Shown here one piece after another: positions 35,626 through 47,727 of a stretch of DNA of 64,000 nt. This DNA comes from Syncephalastrum monosporum B8922. Lineage: Eukaryota; Mucoromycota; Mucoromycetes; Mucorales; Syncephalastraceae. The notes under the pieces were generated by a model that saw nothing but the letters and a program-made list of their open reading frames with translations, made no database searches and was not told where the DNA came from. The stretch lies in NCBI GenBank assembly GCA_000697355.1, contig JNEN01001249.1, forward strand, positions 1 through 64,000. Reading direction: 5' to 3'. Each line of letters begins with the position of its first letter. The stretch's first letter is position 1. The position numbers were made by a program, and so were the translations under genes.

Positions 35626-35988
35626 TTATCTAATCCATGAGAATCTTTTCATGTGCAACACCGGGGAATTAGACGGATGCAGTCGTGACAAAACTGTTAT
35701 TTTGCTTCCAATATTGGTGACCTCATATGCAAAGATGCCATAAATGAATGTATTCTTTTTTGTCTTTCCATTCAATTTCTGTAAAGCTATGGAAGCTTGT
35801 TCTTCGCCAATAGCTGACTCATTGTGCCAGCCACCACTTAATAGAGCCAATAATGTAGTATTAGATTGATCATGCAAGTCAGCTATCTCTTTTCCGGACC
35901 CTCGGATCCGTGAAAAGCACGTACGCTTTCCATAGCAAACCGCGGGGCCATAAACGTGCGTTTCAATCAAGAAGAATACGTGCAACAC
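35626..35988 (-). other. unassigned 120-codon open frame
   Basis: A minus-strand frame between the GH35 promoter and PPX1 has protein-like composition (IADLHDQSNTTLLALLSGGW, GEEQASIALQKLNGKTKKNT) rather than homopolymer shadow. I recognise no family. The T-rich start (MLHVFFLIETHVYGP) and AT-rich ends look like a fragment of a longer gene that has decayed. It may also be a chance frame. Confidence 0.3.
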
Positions 35989-36332
35989 AAGCGGATTACC
36001 TAACGTTGTGGGGAAGATCGCTTCGACCCGCGGGGAACAGAATTTTGCCGCGTCCTTTCTAATGGCGGACCTACTGTAGTAGTTTCATTGGATCTCATAG
36101 AGAAAAGGGGAGTTAGTGTATGTGTTATGTAAACGCTACACATTCAACTCTAATGTGATGGCATCCGCAGAGCTTCTTACCAAAAGAAATCATTCGATTT
36201 ATCTGCTATGATGGTGATGACACTAACTGTTTGTTCTGCTCTGTGTGACGGGATTTCAAAGATGAGCGAAAGTGTGAGGCGGCCCGCGCTGGGCCGTCGT
36301 ACGCGTTCTTTTCTGCACTGCGGGCGGTCACC
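35989..36332. other. PPX1 upstream region
   Basis: No gene seen. The CCATGG at 36332 provides the PPX1 start context. Confidence 0.4.
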
Positions 36333-37531
36333 ATGGCACAAGCGATCAATACTTATCTGGATACAGTCCGGTCGCATATCGGTGCCCAAAATACCAGCAC
36401 ACCTCTGACTGTTGTCACGGGAAATGACTCGGCAGGTATAGGGATGCGTGTCCTCACAGAACTAGATATCAACCGGCTTCAATAGACTTGGACTCCATCC
36501 TGTCGTCCCTTTTATTTGCGTTCTTAAGCACGGAGGTCAACAAACAAAAGGGCGTACCTGGCGTGTATGTGCCGCTTGTCAAGGTGCCCTCCGAAGATCT
36601 ACAATTGCGACCTGAACTCGAATATGTGCTTGGATCGGCAGGCGTGGATTACAAAAAGTTGGTGTGCATTGATGATCTGCCTTTGCAATCGCTTCCGCAG
36701 GCGCAAGTCTTCCTTGTCGATCACAATCGACTGACCCCTCCCTTTGACGAGAGTTGGGAGCGCCGAGTGGCGGGCATTCTCGACCACCATGTCGACGAGA
36801 AGCAGTACGGCCGTTGCCCTGTGCGCGATATACGCATGGTCGGGTCGTGTATGACGCTCGTGGCAGAGCACTTTGCAGACCTCCTCCAAGGCCACCCGAC
36901 TTATCTGCACGTGATTGCAGAAATCGCACTCGCTCCCATTCTCGTCGACACGCACGCGTTGCGCTGGGAGTTTGGCAAGACCACCCAGGCAGACGTCGAT
37001 GCGTTTCAACGCCTCGCCAAACCGCTCGGCTCATCCGAGGTAGACGAAAGGATGCTACAGTATTGCAACCAGATCTCGGCCATCAAGAACCGAGTCCAGC
37101 ACCTCAGCACACGCGACCTCCTTCGCAGAGATTATAAGCAGTTTACGGTAGGTCCTTTCCGCATCGGCACGAGTTCCATGCCTTGGAACTTCCAAGAATG
37201 GATCGACCGCGACGGCCTCGACAGGATCGAGAAAGACACGTTTGCGTATATGACCGAACGCAACTTGGACATGGAAATGGTGCTCGACTCGTTCGAGCGC
37301 GATGGCTATCAACGTGAGCTCGCTCTCTTCATCGCACCCAACGGGCGTCTCGGCCCGGTCAAGGAAGCACTCGAAGGAAACGACGAGATCCAACTCAAGC
37401 CGTACTCGCAGTGGGTGCGCGATCCAAGCATCGGGTGGTACAATCAAGGCAATATCAAGATGTCGCGCAAGCAAGTGTGGCCGCTCGCTCAATCCATAAT
37501 CGAACAGCTGATGCATAAACGACACGAATAA
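36333..37531 (+). CDS. PPX1: exopolyphosphatase (DHH/DHHA2 family)
   Basis: Two exons, 36333-36435 and 36486-37531, total 1149 bases and 382 residues. Splicing creates the first DHH motif across the junction: VTGNDSA joined to [13 protein letters not shown]. The other family motifs are KLVCIDD, the DHH box in [11 protein letters not shown] and LAPILVDTH, which together bind the metal ions. A DHHA2 domain follows ([30 protein letters not shown]). Ppx1-type enzymes release phosphate from the end of inorganic polyphosphate; the family also includes Prune phosphodiesterases, and the motifs alone cannot exclude another phosphoanhydride as preferred substrate. A frame starting at 36488 would lack motif I, so the 5' exon is needed for activity. 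Length is normal for Ppx1. Confidence 0.94.
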
Positions 37532-37615
37532 AACTGGGAATGAACATGGTGTTGTGAGAAAGGAGACACAGAGACAACAGACTGTTTTATTGAGAGAGAG
37601 TGAGAGAGAGACGGT
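37532..37615. other. short convergent spacer PPX1/RPP2
   Basis: Only 84 bases separate the PPX1 stop from the RPP2 stop on the other strand, including a GA-rich tract near 37592-37610. The 3' untranslated regions probably overlap. Confidence 0.6.
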
Positions 37616-38019
37616 TTAGTCGAACAGACCGAAGCCCATGTCCTCGTCGGACTCCTCCTTCTCCTCCTCCTTGGCCTCTTCCTTGGCCTCCTCGGCGGCA
37701 CCACCAGCAGCAGCGCCAGCGCCACCAGCGGCGACGGCACCACCGGTGGGGACGGTGGCGAGCTTCTCCTTGCCCTCGGCAATGAGCTAATTAGAATGCG
37801 TGTGTCGGCGTTAATATTGGTGTGAATGGGTCCATGGCGAATGGTGATGTCCAGCATTACCTCCTCAACGTTCTTCTCCTTGAGGGCCTCGATCAAGGAC
37901 GAGAGACGGTCATCCTCAATCTCAACACCAACGGTGCTCAAGAGAGACTTGATGTCCTCGGCGGAGGGGTTGGCCTTGCCACCGGCGGTCAAAAGGAGGT
38001 AAGCAGCGAGATACTTCAT
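37616..38019 (-). CDS. RPP2: 60S acidic ribosomal protein P2
   Basis: Two exons, 37861-38019 and 37616-37786, total 330 bases and 109 residues. The N-terminal dimerisation helix region is typical of P2: [20 protein letters not shown], then [17 protein letters not shown] and [14 protein letters not shown]. An Ala/Gly hinge ([20 protein letters not shown]) is followed by the universal acidic stalk tail [12 protein letters not shown]1/P2 dimers on uL10 form the lateral stalk that recruits and activates the translational GTPases. The intron falls between NVEE and [13 protein letters not shown], a boundary at the end of the helical domain. The high use of C- and G-ending codons fits a strongly expressed gene. 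Confidence 0.97.
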
Positions 38020-39999
38020 GATAACGTAAAAACTAAGGAGTCCGTGTGTCAGGCGTGTCCATCCATCGAGCCATCCATCGATCCAACGATGCATCCATCG
38101 TCGTACATACCTATTGGATCGCTTGCGCAAGTAACGATTTAACTCCTGGGAGATACAAGACGCTTTTGCGACGGAAGAGGGGAAAGAACCTTCTACTTGA
38201 AGCTGATTCCTCTCAAATTGGGCGCCCCCGCCGCACCCACCCCCGTCCGCGTTTGCTCACGTGACCTCCAAAACTGGAAAGCCATGTTTCAGATACATTT
38301 GCTCTATGATCCGAATATCACTTGTATATGTAAGCACACCGTCCACTTATTCTATGCGAGACACTACAAAAAGCATCTAGTCAAGTATTTCCTGATCGAT
38401 ACTGTAAATTAAGGCTTTCCAACCGTCAGTATTCATTATCTGAGTGAGTGGGTGGATACAACTGTCTGGACGCCAGTAGTAGTAAATACTGCTCTGGTTC
38501 ACGCTACCTATGACTCCTTTTTTATTCGAAGCTTGTCTTCCCAAAACTCTACATCTTTGTCGTTTTGAGTGATTCTTCTCACTTTTGTTTTCTCGTCTAC
38601 CGCATGCATTGTTCGAGGCTTACCAACTAATAAGTAATTTATGGGCGCGAGGTCATTGGTGAGTAGGAGGGGACGGAGAGAAAAAGGGAGGAAAGAAAAC
38701 CAGATTTCGCTTGCAGCATATCTTTGATATATCTATATATATAAAGTAGATATTAATCACTAGATACATAATGGCGTGTAGATCGTAGATGCATACAGTG
38801 TAGCTATTATAATCAGTATTTTTTTGACACTATGCCACGGATTTTCTTTTGTCTGGGACACCCCGTCCTTCCACATAATCGGGTCTGAATATCACCAGCA
38901 TTAGCACGCGCACATGCCCGTATTTAACTTCTTCCTCTCTTCTCAAGGATTCTATGCAGGAACGTGGGACCTGGATTTATCAAGTGCGATATAAGCAGAC
39001 AATTTCTGTTAATCACTTTCGATATAAAGGAAGATGAAGCAGCTAGTATACAAGCCAAGCATATACTGTATTCGTCCATCAATCAGCAGCAGCAGTAGCA
39101 GCGGCGGCGACGGCGTCTCCTTGCGTTGTTGTAGCCATGATGGATACTACTGCCCGGAAAGTGCCCGCCTTCTCGCCGACCACATATATTCTTGCAATGC
39201 TGATAGCTAACCCCGCTACTGGTGCTGATGGTAAGGCTGCTGTTCTATTCCAGTTGGTGCCAGGGCTTTGTGTTTAATGCGAATGCCGCTGACTATCGTC
39301 ATGTAGTACGAATCCTCAAAGCCCTGAGTGCTGGCAATATGTTCCCCTTGTTTTCTGAGGAGGAAGGTGACTCTGGCTATGAAATAGAGAAAAAAATAAT
39401 TTCTTCATAGATGGCTTCAGAAGTGTGCTATAGGTAGCCACCATCGAAATTTTAACTGCTTTATTGGTTGATAGATACCAGCCGCCAAAGGCATACCACA
39501 AGGAACGCATCAAGTGCCAGATGCATGTGGACGTCATTTATACCTTTGATCTTCTTTCGCAACATACCTGCGTAAAAATCTATCACGTAAGAAAATTCAT
39601 GATGGAGTAAAAAGCGGCATGACGGCCTGACGGCGCCGGCATAAATGAATGACATGAACACGTGACAAGATATAGAGAGAGACAAAGTAAAGACTCCTTT
39701 GTACAGTGGTGGTCTAATAAGAGATTCCAGACCATTGGCAGAGCGACAGCTCCTTCTGAGCTGCTCAATGATATAGCGTACTAGTGATTCTTTTATGGGA
39801 AGAGGATAGAAAAATAGAGTTAGTGGTTTATAATGGTGGTAGATTTTGGTGTGCCTGAGGTCTCACCCCGCAACTCCCGGAGAATCAAAACGTCAGCATC
39901 ACATGAAACTACCACTTCTTTTTTTCTCGCGCATTTCCATCTTTCCCCCCTCTCCACACGTACCTCTTCTTCTTTTTTTATCTTCCGCAAACCAGCATC
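38020..39999. other. intergenic DNA, no gene seen
   Basis: AT-rich spacer of about 2 kb upstream of both RPP2 and CAT2, containing a CAG/CGG-rich trinucleotide patch at about 39085-39115. Frames at 39222-39410 and 39316-39768 have no support. The 295-codon minus-strand frame at 39820-40707 is antisense to CAT2 exon 2. Confidence 0.5.
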
Positions 40000-42310
40000 A
40001 TGGTCTACCAGCCCCTCTTGCGTCGTGCTTGCCTCTCGACGCGCCATGCGGCTTTCCTTCAAAAGACCAGGCAAGAGCCCTGCCTTCGTTTTTCCCTTTG
40101 CATAAACGACGCTAAACTGAACTTTTTCTTTCTCTTCTTTTGCAGGGCGTACTCGTCGCCAAAGACCTTCTCCAACCAGGACACACTTCCTCGACTCCCA
40201 ATTCCTGACTTGGATGCGACCGCCGCCCGATACAAGCGCAGCCTGCTGCCAATCTTGACCGCTTCCGAGCACGCCGCGGTCAGCCAAAAGATCGACACCT
40301 TTGCCAAGGGCCTCGGCCCTGTGCTGCAACAGCGCCTGCACGCCCTCGACGCACAGGAAGCCAAGCTGGGACTGTCGTGGCTCGACCGCCTCTGGCTCAA
40401 CAAGGGCTATCTCGAGTACCGCATCCCGACGCTGATCAATGTCAACTGGTGGAACCAGTTCAAAAACCCGCCCCAGGGCCTTGCGCCCGATGATAGCGTT
40501 ACCCCTGGCAAGGCCTCGACTTTCCAGCTCATCCGTGCGTCCCGTATGGTGCGTAGCCTGGTGGATTACTCCAACAAGATCAACAGGTAGGGCACGACGT
40601 CTGTGCTCCGAGGGAAAAAAAAAAAGAATAGAGTCCAGGGAAACCGAAAAAGTAATCGGATCATACTCGACCCAATCATAGCGAGGCGATTCCGCCGGAT
40701 GTATCACGCTCCGGCCCCTTTTGCATGCATCAGCTCAAGCACATGTTTGGGACCAGCCGCATTGCGCGTGCGCCGCGCGACGAGATCGTGACGAGCTGGC
40801 CTGCAACGGCGCAGCATATCACGGTCATCTACAAGGACCAGTTCTTCTCTGTGCCTGTCTTTGATGCGCAAGGCAACACGCTCTCTGAAAAGCAGATTGA
40901 AGGGTAATGTGTGTAGAAAGGAGCGCGAGTTCCTTTTATTCATGTTGTTTTGATTCTAGTCAGTTACGTAAGGTTGTAGACCAAGTCGACAGTCATCCGG
41001 AGCAGCTCCAGCCTCCTGTGGGCGTCATGACGTCGGAACACCGTGATACATGGGCCAAGGCAAGTGAAAGAAAGAAGGAAGGTATATATTTGTCTCATTC
41101 TCGTCGCCATTAGGTCCGCCAAGAGCTTGAAACGAACGCGACCAATGCTGCTACACTGAAGGATATTGATGCATCGCTGTTTGCTCTGTGCTTGGATGAC
41201 TACAGCTCGCCGCCTGATCTGGATAGCACGCATCGTAATGTCTTCCACGGAAAGGAGGCGCGTAACCGCTGGTTCGACAAGGCCCTGCAGTTTATTGTGG
41301 AGAACAATGGTCGTGCGGGTGTGAATGGCGAGGTAAGTTTTTTTCCCGGCGCGTACATGTCCAAAACCGCATGATCGACCGTATTTGCATTGTATAGCAC
41401 TCGCCGGCCGACGCCGTCATTCCCGGTCGCATGTTTGATGTCATTCTCGACAAGTAGGCACAAAAAAAACACATGGCTCAAAAGAACAGACCTAACACTC
41501 CATAGCGAGCTGAAACCGGCGAACCTGGATGCGGTGGCAGACTCGGGCGACCTGCCTGCACCGACGTGGCTTTCGTGGCAAATCACGGCAGACGTGGGCG
41601 AGCAGCTCAAGACAGCACAGCAGAACGCAGGCAAACTGATTGCCGATCTCGACAGCGTCCTCCTCCACTACCACGCGTACGGCTCGGACCTGATGAAGAA
41701 GGCCAAGGTCAGCCCGGATGGCTGGATGCAGATGGTATACCAGCTCGCGTACTACCGTCACTATGGCAAGGCGTGCCCGACCTACGAGTCGGCGTCGACG
41801 CGCAAGTTCTTGACCGGACGCACCGAGACCGTGCGTTCCTGCTCGGCCGAGACGGTCGCCTTCACAAAAGCATGGGAAGACAAGGACGTCAAGATGACAG
41901 ACAAGCTCGGTCTCCTTGAGAAGGCGATTGCAACCCACCTCGAGTACATGAAGGCGGCGAGCAACGGACAGGGCGTCGACCGCCATCTGCTCGGCTTGCG
42001 GTGTCAAATGACGCCTGAGGAAGCCGAGTCGGAGGGGGCTGCTCTGTTCAGAGACCCATCGTACTGGGGCTCGCAGTACTGGCTGCTGTCGACGTCGAAC
42101 ACGTCGCCTGGCGACACGTCGTGGGGCGGTTTCGGCGCAGTAGTACCCGAAGGCTATGGTATCAACTACGCGATTGGCAAGGAGCGCGTCCGGATGAGCG
42201 TGTCGTCGTGGAACTCGGCGCCTGAGACCAACTCGGCTGCCTTTAGAGAGACCATTAACGATGTGCTGGATGAATTCGGCGAGATGGCTGAACTGTATCT
42301 TGTAAAATAA
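40000..42310 (+). CDS. CAT2: carnitine O-acetyltransferase
   Basis: Seven exons: 40000-40070, 40146-40586, 40682-40903, 40960-41059, 41114-41332, 41398-41453 and 41506-42310. They total 1914 bases and give 637 residues. Family motifs are LPRLPIPDLDATAARYKRSL near the N-terminus, LEYRIPTLINVNWW, the catalytic histidine at residue 352 in NNGRAGVNGEHSPADA (first codon of exon 6), and the C-terminal STSNTSPGDTSWGGFG and VSSWNSAPETNS. It moves acetyl groups between CoA and carnitine for transport between mitochondria or peroxisomes and cytosol. The N-terminus (MVYQPLLRRACLSTRHAAFL) is a presequence; the C-terminus (LYLVK) is not a PTS1 signal. Introns 1 and 4 have GC donors (CAG-GCAAGA, AAG-GCAAGT). 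Intron 1 is 75 bases with no stop, so its retention would keep the frame. Confidence 0.94.
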
Positions 42311-44516
42311 ACTGGGCAAAAACATGCCATGACTCTAAAGAAGACAGAGGCGATTGGCGACACCCGCACCTGTCTTGAGCCCGCCGACATTGACACTGAA
42401 GACTTTATATCGTGTTCCAACAGAAATGAACTGAAGGAGCTAGCTCAAACATTAAGGAACACTGACCTTCTTCAGGAAGCTCTTTTTTTTTTCAGGGCAA
42501 AGTGCTCATAGTACGGTGACAAACAGCAACACAGCCAATAAAAAATGCGCGGTGAGTGCGGAACGCGTACAAAAGGGTACACAAAGATGCGTCGCGAAAG
42601 CCCACCTCTTCCTTTCTCTATTGTTCTTTATCATTTTCACTATTGCATACAAAAAAAGAATGGGTGCCTCTTTGCCGTCCTACCCAAATGTAGTCCGTTG
42701 CCCGAGAATCATCGCTTGGAGATAAGCACCCGTCGATTCTCATCTGCACTCTGGTATTTTACGTGCCCAGACCGGAGCCCGATGACGTGCCTGGCCAGGA
42801 CACACTGGGAGAGGCCCACACGTTCCTCCCAGTTACATTTATACAAGCACGGTAGCACATGCGTCGTCAGCTTGTTTGCATCCTCGGGACGGTGGGTGGA
42901 TGAGAAGAAAAGAAGCGAAACAGTCCATGGTGACCATGAAGAGGTAGACATTGCAACGAATCTATAGCAACATGAATGTCGGAGAAACCTTGTAGCACCG
43001 CTCTATTGTGCCTAACTAAACTACACGTCGTGTATATGTTTTTATGCCTACAAACAAACTGTGACGCATCAAGGGGAAAAGGCAGCTTAAAGATGCTGTG
43101 CTGTAGGATGTTCTGGCACTGGGTTGCATACAGCAGCTTCTGTAGTATCATGGTGCTTTCCATATGCATGTAAAAATAATGTGATATGTGGTCTGTGCTT
43201 CGCACTAAATATAGTCTGGAAGCGGTCTAACGCTCCAATAAAGGGACGTCTGTTGCGTTACCATAGAAGACCTGTGTCCCCATTCAATAGTTTCACTGTC
43301 AATTATGAATGCCCGCATGACTACAATATATCGTCCAAAACGAAAAAGGCACAGCAGTCATGTTAACACTTTGACAAGTAGTCTACTTGTAATCTAGATA
43401 CAGCGAGTGGTCATATTTTTTATAGCTTGATGTGAATTTCCCTCAAGCAACACGACAAAGTTGAAAGCATCTTTATCATGTAATGATCGCTGAGATGATG
43501 CACCAAATACCACCGTCATAGTCTTCCGCCTGCAAGTGAATCAACCGCCTTCGAAGCGATACTGTTCGTTGTCACAAGACGACCCGCCTGCTCTCGATTG
43601 CTTGATACCCGCACATGCACTGGTCTAGAGCGGGGCATTGAAGCCTGCCGCACGGATAAGAGGTCTCATATTTTGGATGAAAGCAAAAGGTGTCAACGTG
43701 CTCCAGATGAACGGTCAAAAACAAAGCTTGCGTGATCTCTTTTCTCTACCACTCGGCAAACTTCGACGAGGTTGACCCTTCTTCAATGTCCTCGTTTCTT
43801 TCTTTTGACCTAACGACTGTCTTCATATCTATCTTGCTGTCAAGAACGTCTCTTTCTTACTGCTCTCGTAGCTATCTCGAAAAGCATAGTCTTTAGGGCG
43901 CATCATTTGCCTTGTCTACCGATCACAGCAGTCCGCGTGTTTGCTGGAGCCAGACTTGGCGGGTTACCATAGGTTACTACTGTCCTTTTGCCAGACTTAT
44001 AGCGCCCATGTACACAAATGCCACCTCTTCCGCGTCATCATTTCCAGCTCTGGAAGTATAGTCGCGCTGTCTCACCAGTCTTCAGGCAGTGCATATGCGT
44101 TGCTGCCGAGCTCTGCTTATTGTCCAATTCTCCTGAGCATGACACTTATGCCATGTGCCATGGAAAACCTGATAATCTATCGACTCTGGCCACCCAGCAA
44201 GCAGTATTCGGTGTGTGTTTTGCAGTCTTATTCGGCCACACACATCTCCGTGATAAACATACATTCACATGTATACGCCGTATATGCGTTTTTGCGCCTC
44301 CCTTGCACTACATGTCAGAAGTTTAGGAGCACCAGGCCTGCGTTGAACCACGTGCGGCTCAACGGGTCCAAACGGCAAGTCGATCGTCTTCCTATCGTAT
44401 CCGGGCGACTGTGAGCGTAGTCATTCTGGTAATTCCCACTCAAAAATAAATAATCGAGATCGCATTGAACTTGCAGCTGCTGACTTTTTTCTCAATCTTT
44501 CTGCTTTTCCTTCATA
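42311..44516. other. intergenic DNA, no supported gene
   Basis: About 2.2 kb. The plus-strand frames at 42545-42967 and 43941-44414 are long for chance but have no motif, overlap other frames of equal quality, and show no promoter. They are not annotated as genes. Confidence 0.45.
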
Positions 44517-45708
44517 ATGTCGTACGCCGATCGCGAAGACTGGAAAGATGTACAGCCGATACCCCAAGACGACGGGCCCAATCCTCTTGTGCCCATCGCC
44601 TACGGAAACGACTGTATGCTATTCTATAGTGTGTCATACAGTCGCCCTCATTCTTCTTTTGATTTATAGACAGAGAAGCCATGGACTACTTTCGCGCGGT
44701 CATGCGCACCCAGGAGAAGTCTAAACGCGTCCTTGAACTGACGGCCGACATTATCGACATGAACCCGGCTCATTATACCGTATGGTGAGTATTCAAGACA
44801 ACAGTATCCCGGTCGAGGCGATATTGACCACGTTCTAGGCAATACCGACAAGATACGTTGTTTGCGATCAACGCCGACTTGCGCGCCGAGCTCGACTATA
44901 TCAACGACATTGCAAGCGAACAAGCCAAGAGCTATCAGATCTGGCACCATCGTCAGGTTGTCGTTGATAAGCTCGGAGATGGCTCGGGCGAGCTGCCTTT
45001 CATCAATGCCATCATCGACGAAGACTCGAAAAACTACCATGCATGGTCGTACAGGTAGGTGGCATGCCACAATCAAATAAGTGCATTCGAAGGTCTGAAC
45101 AGTAGCAGACAATGGGTCGTCGCTCGCTTTGATTACTGGGATAAAGAGCTCCTCTACACCGACGACCTGCTCGTTTTTGATGTTCGCAACAATTCGGCGT
45201 GGAACCATCGCCATTTTGTTCTCTTCAACCGACCTGGAAAGGCATCCCCGGCCGACATTCAAAACGAAATTGCGTTTGCAAAGAACAAGATTATACTCGC
45301 GCCCAACAATCAGAGTGGATGGACGTATCTTCAAGCGTAAGTATATGCGTACTCGGAACACGTTCGATTGAGACACAACTCACATCCGCGTCTGTACAAC
45401 AGCATGCTGGAAGCATCCGAAGAACCGTTTGGTCAGATTGAGCCGTTTTTGCGGGAACTTCAAGAGAAGGGCGTGACGTCCCCGCATCTCTGGTCGATGT
45501 ATATCGACCTATATGAAAACGAAGCCAAGTCAAGTCGCAAACCTATCGATCCTGCCGCGGTCCAAGTAAGTTCGAGCTCATTGCTATGTCAGAACTTATT
45601 CGTAACCATCTTGTGTAGTACTGCGGTGAGCTCGCCACCCGATGGGACCCTATTAGAGAAAAATACTGGCACTACCGCAGGAGCCAACTGGAACAACTGG
45701 CGCAATAA
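44517..45708 (+). CDS. RAM2: protein farnesyltransferase/geranylgeranyltransferase-I alpha subunit
   Basis: Six exons: 44517-44613, 44670-44784, 44839-45054, 45109-45336, 45403-45565 and 45619-45708. They total 909 bases and give 302 residues. The protein consists of PFTA helical-pair repeats, each with a W-x-Y/H-R core: [63 protein letters not shown] and a final [14 protein letters not shown]. The N-terminus carries the proline-rich lead [12 protein letters not shown] found in this subunit. With a separate beta subunit it attaches farnesyl or geranylgeranyl lipid to the cysteine of CaaX proteins such as Ras, Rho and, in this same window, the CCLM-ending recyclin. All introns are GT-AG and are 53-66 bases long. 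Confidence 0.95.
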
Positions 45709-45852
45709 TAAACACATTCCACTTTATTATACCCTGGGGTATAACAACCAGCGCGTAATCTACGAAAGGCATGGAGAAGGGAGGATATATTTCTATAGTA
45801 GTGTTTACATTACAGAAGACACCCAAAAAAAAAAAAAAAGGGAAGACTGCAG

Positions 45853-47727
45853 CTAAGCGCGCGGCTCGACAAAAACCTTCATGCCCTCCTTCATGGGCAT
45901 GGTGAGAGAGACCTGGTAGGTCACATTCTGGTTCCCGGCCAGAGTAAATGTGTAGCGACGGAGGAGATAAATGATGGCTACCAGCGCCTCAAGGGTGGCC
46001 AAGTTCTGGCCGAGACAGACACGCGGTCCAGCGTGGAAGACGGCCCATTGGCCTTGGGACTCGCGCCGCAGCGAGCCATCGGGCATAATCCAGCGCTCAG
46101 GGCGGAACTCTTTGGCGTCGGGGCCCCACAGCTTGGTTGACCGCCCCTGACCATACGTGGTCCACGAAACGCCGTCACCTGCCTTAATCTGCGTGCCGTC
46201 CGGCCAGATGTCATCGTGCAGAGCAAACTTGAGATTGCCTGGCACGGACGGATGCAGGCGAAGGACTTCGTAAAACACCGCGTGGGCGTACGTCATATTC
46301 TTGATGGCCTCGTACAGCGCAGGCGAGTCGCTCTCCAAGGCATCTGTAATGTGCTCGTCGATCTCTTGGAGCAGCTTGCGCTGGACGCGCGGGTGCAGCA
46401 TCAGATTATAAAACGTCCAGGACAAGGCCTGGGCGGTCGTGTCACGGCCGGCAATGATAAAGTTGAGGATAATGTCGCGTAGTCCTTCGTTGGTGGGCTG
46501 CTCGCCGGAGGCATCCTTGGTCGTCATAAACCGAGACAGGAGGTCCTTGAACTCGAGCCCCTGTGCAATCTGCTCTTTGCGGGTCTCAATCACATCGTAC
46601 GCAAACTTGTTGATCACACCGAGGTGGTCCTGGATAGACATCTTCCAAGGCATCAGCGTCGACTTTGCGGCTTCGCTGATTCGCCACAGAGGAAACATGA
46701 ACCGCCACGATGCGTTTGTCTGACAGATATCAAATGATTCCGCAAACGGGACCTTCTTTTCGCTGCCGAGGGCGTTCAGATGCACGCCAAAGCCCAGTCT
46801 ATGCAAGATGAATTGATAGTCAGTGAGTCAATGCATGCATACCGTTTTACCGGTTCATCTATTTTTTTTTTTTTTTTGCGCTGTTTTTCTCGCTTTTCCT
46901 TTTTTTTTTTTTTTTTTCATCATTTTTCCAGATGGCTTTACATACTCGACAAAAGAGTCCAGCGTGAACTTGTACATTACGTCGTGCAAATCGACCGCGT
47001 GACCCGACTGACAGGATGCGTCAAAAATACGCTGCACATTCTTGAGCTCCTTGACAAATACGCTAAAAAGACAGGTCAGATCCAGATCTCTTTCTGAAAG
47101 GGTTTAAGCATACTCTGTAAAGTGATCCCGAAAGTTTTTGACGTTGAACATGAAACTGGCTGTTTTGCGTTGGTAGCGCCACTGCTCGCCATTGGCATTG
47201 AAGATCCCGTGACCAAAGAGGTCCTTCATCTTGTCATTAAAGTCAGGCCCCTTGACATAGTTTTCAAAATTATCTGCACCATGATCGATCCAATTTTAGC
47301 ATGCATTCTCTGTCTCTTTTTTTTTTTTTCCTCATTTTTGCAGACGTACGTTTCAAAAAGTGCTCGACATTCTGAGGATCAATAGTGATGATACGACGAC
47401 CGACACCGAGCGAGGAAGACGTCCTAAAACAACCCAACTCGGTCAGACTGAGATTGCCATGGCGATCGTGACCATGGCGACGTACATGGTGAGTGTATCG
47501 AGCTGTTCAAACTGGCGGCAGACCCAGTCGTAGAATACGGGCTGGTTCGCAATCGCGTTGGGCAGCGAGCCGAGCAGAGGCACACCCGGCAAGGACGGGA
47601 TACCCTCGCGTTCTTCGGCAAAGACGGCACGGTCGGGGTATTTGAGGGCGAGCAGACCGAGCACAGCGGCGACTGTGCCGCCTGCCACGCCGGCATTGCG
47701 TAAAAATGTGCTTTCTTGTGTGGACAT
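45853..47727 (-). CDS. cytochrome P450, fatty-acid hydroxylase-like
   Basis: Five exons: 47486-47727, 47350-47423, 47114-47273, 46946-47062 and 45853-46798. They total 1539 bases and give 512 residues. An N-terminal hydrophobic anchor (GGTVAAVLGLLALKYP) and a proline-rich hinge (GIPSLPGVPLLGSLP) place it on the ER membrane. Other landmarks are WRYQRKTASFMFN (helix C), the I helix AGRDTTAQALSWTFYNL, ExxR in YEVLRLHPSVPGN, the PERW stretch, and the haem loop FHAGPRVCLGQ with the ligand cysteine at about residue 459. AGRDTTA and FxAGPRxCLGQ are typical of CYP52/CYP63/CYP86-like omega-hydroxylases of alkanes and fatty acids, so that activity is likely but the exact substrate is not known. A second long A/T-rich stretch fills intron 4 (46799-46945). 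Confidence 0.93.

Noticed and set aside
39820..40707. 295-codon minus-strand open frame
   Set aside because: It is antisense to CAT2 exon 2 and its introns, with no motif.
42296..42310. peroxisomal PTS1 at the end of Cat2
   Set aside because: The C-terminus is LVK, which does not match the SKL-type consensus.
42545..42967. 140-codon plus-strand frame after CAT2
   Set aside because: No motif, no promoter, and similar-quality frames on the opposite strand; more likely chance.
43941..44414. 157-codon frame upstream of RAM2
   Set aside because: An overlapping frame of 102 codons looks equally good, neither has a known motif, and neither has splice or promoter support.
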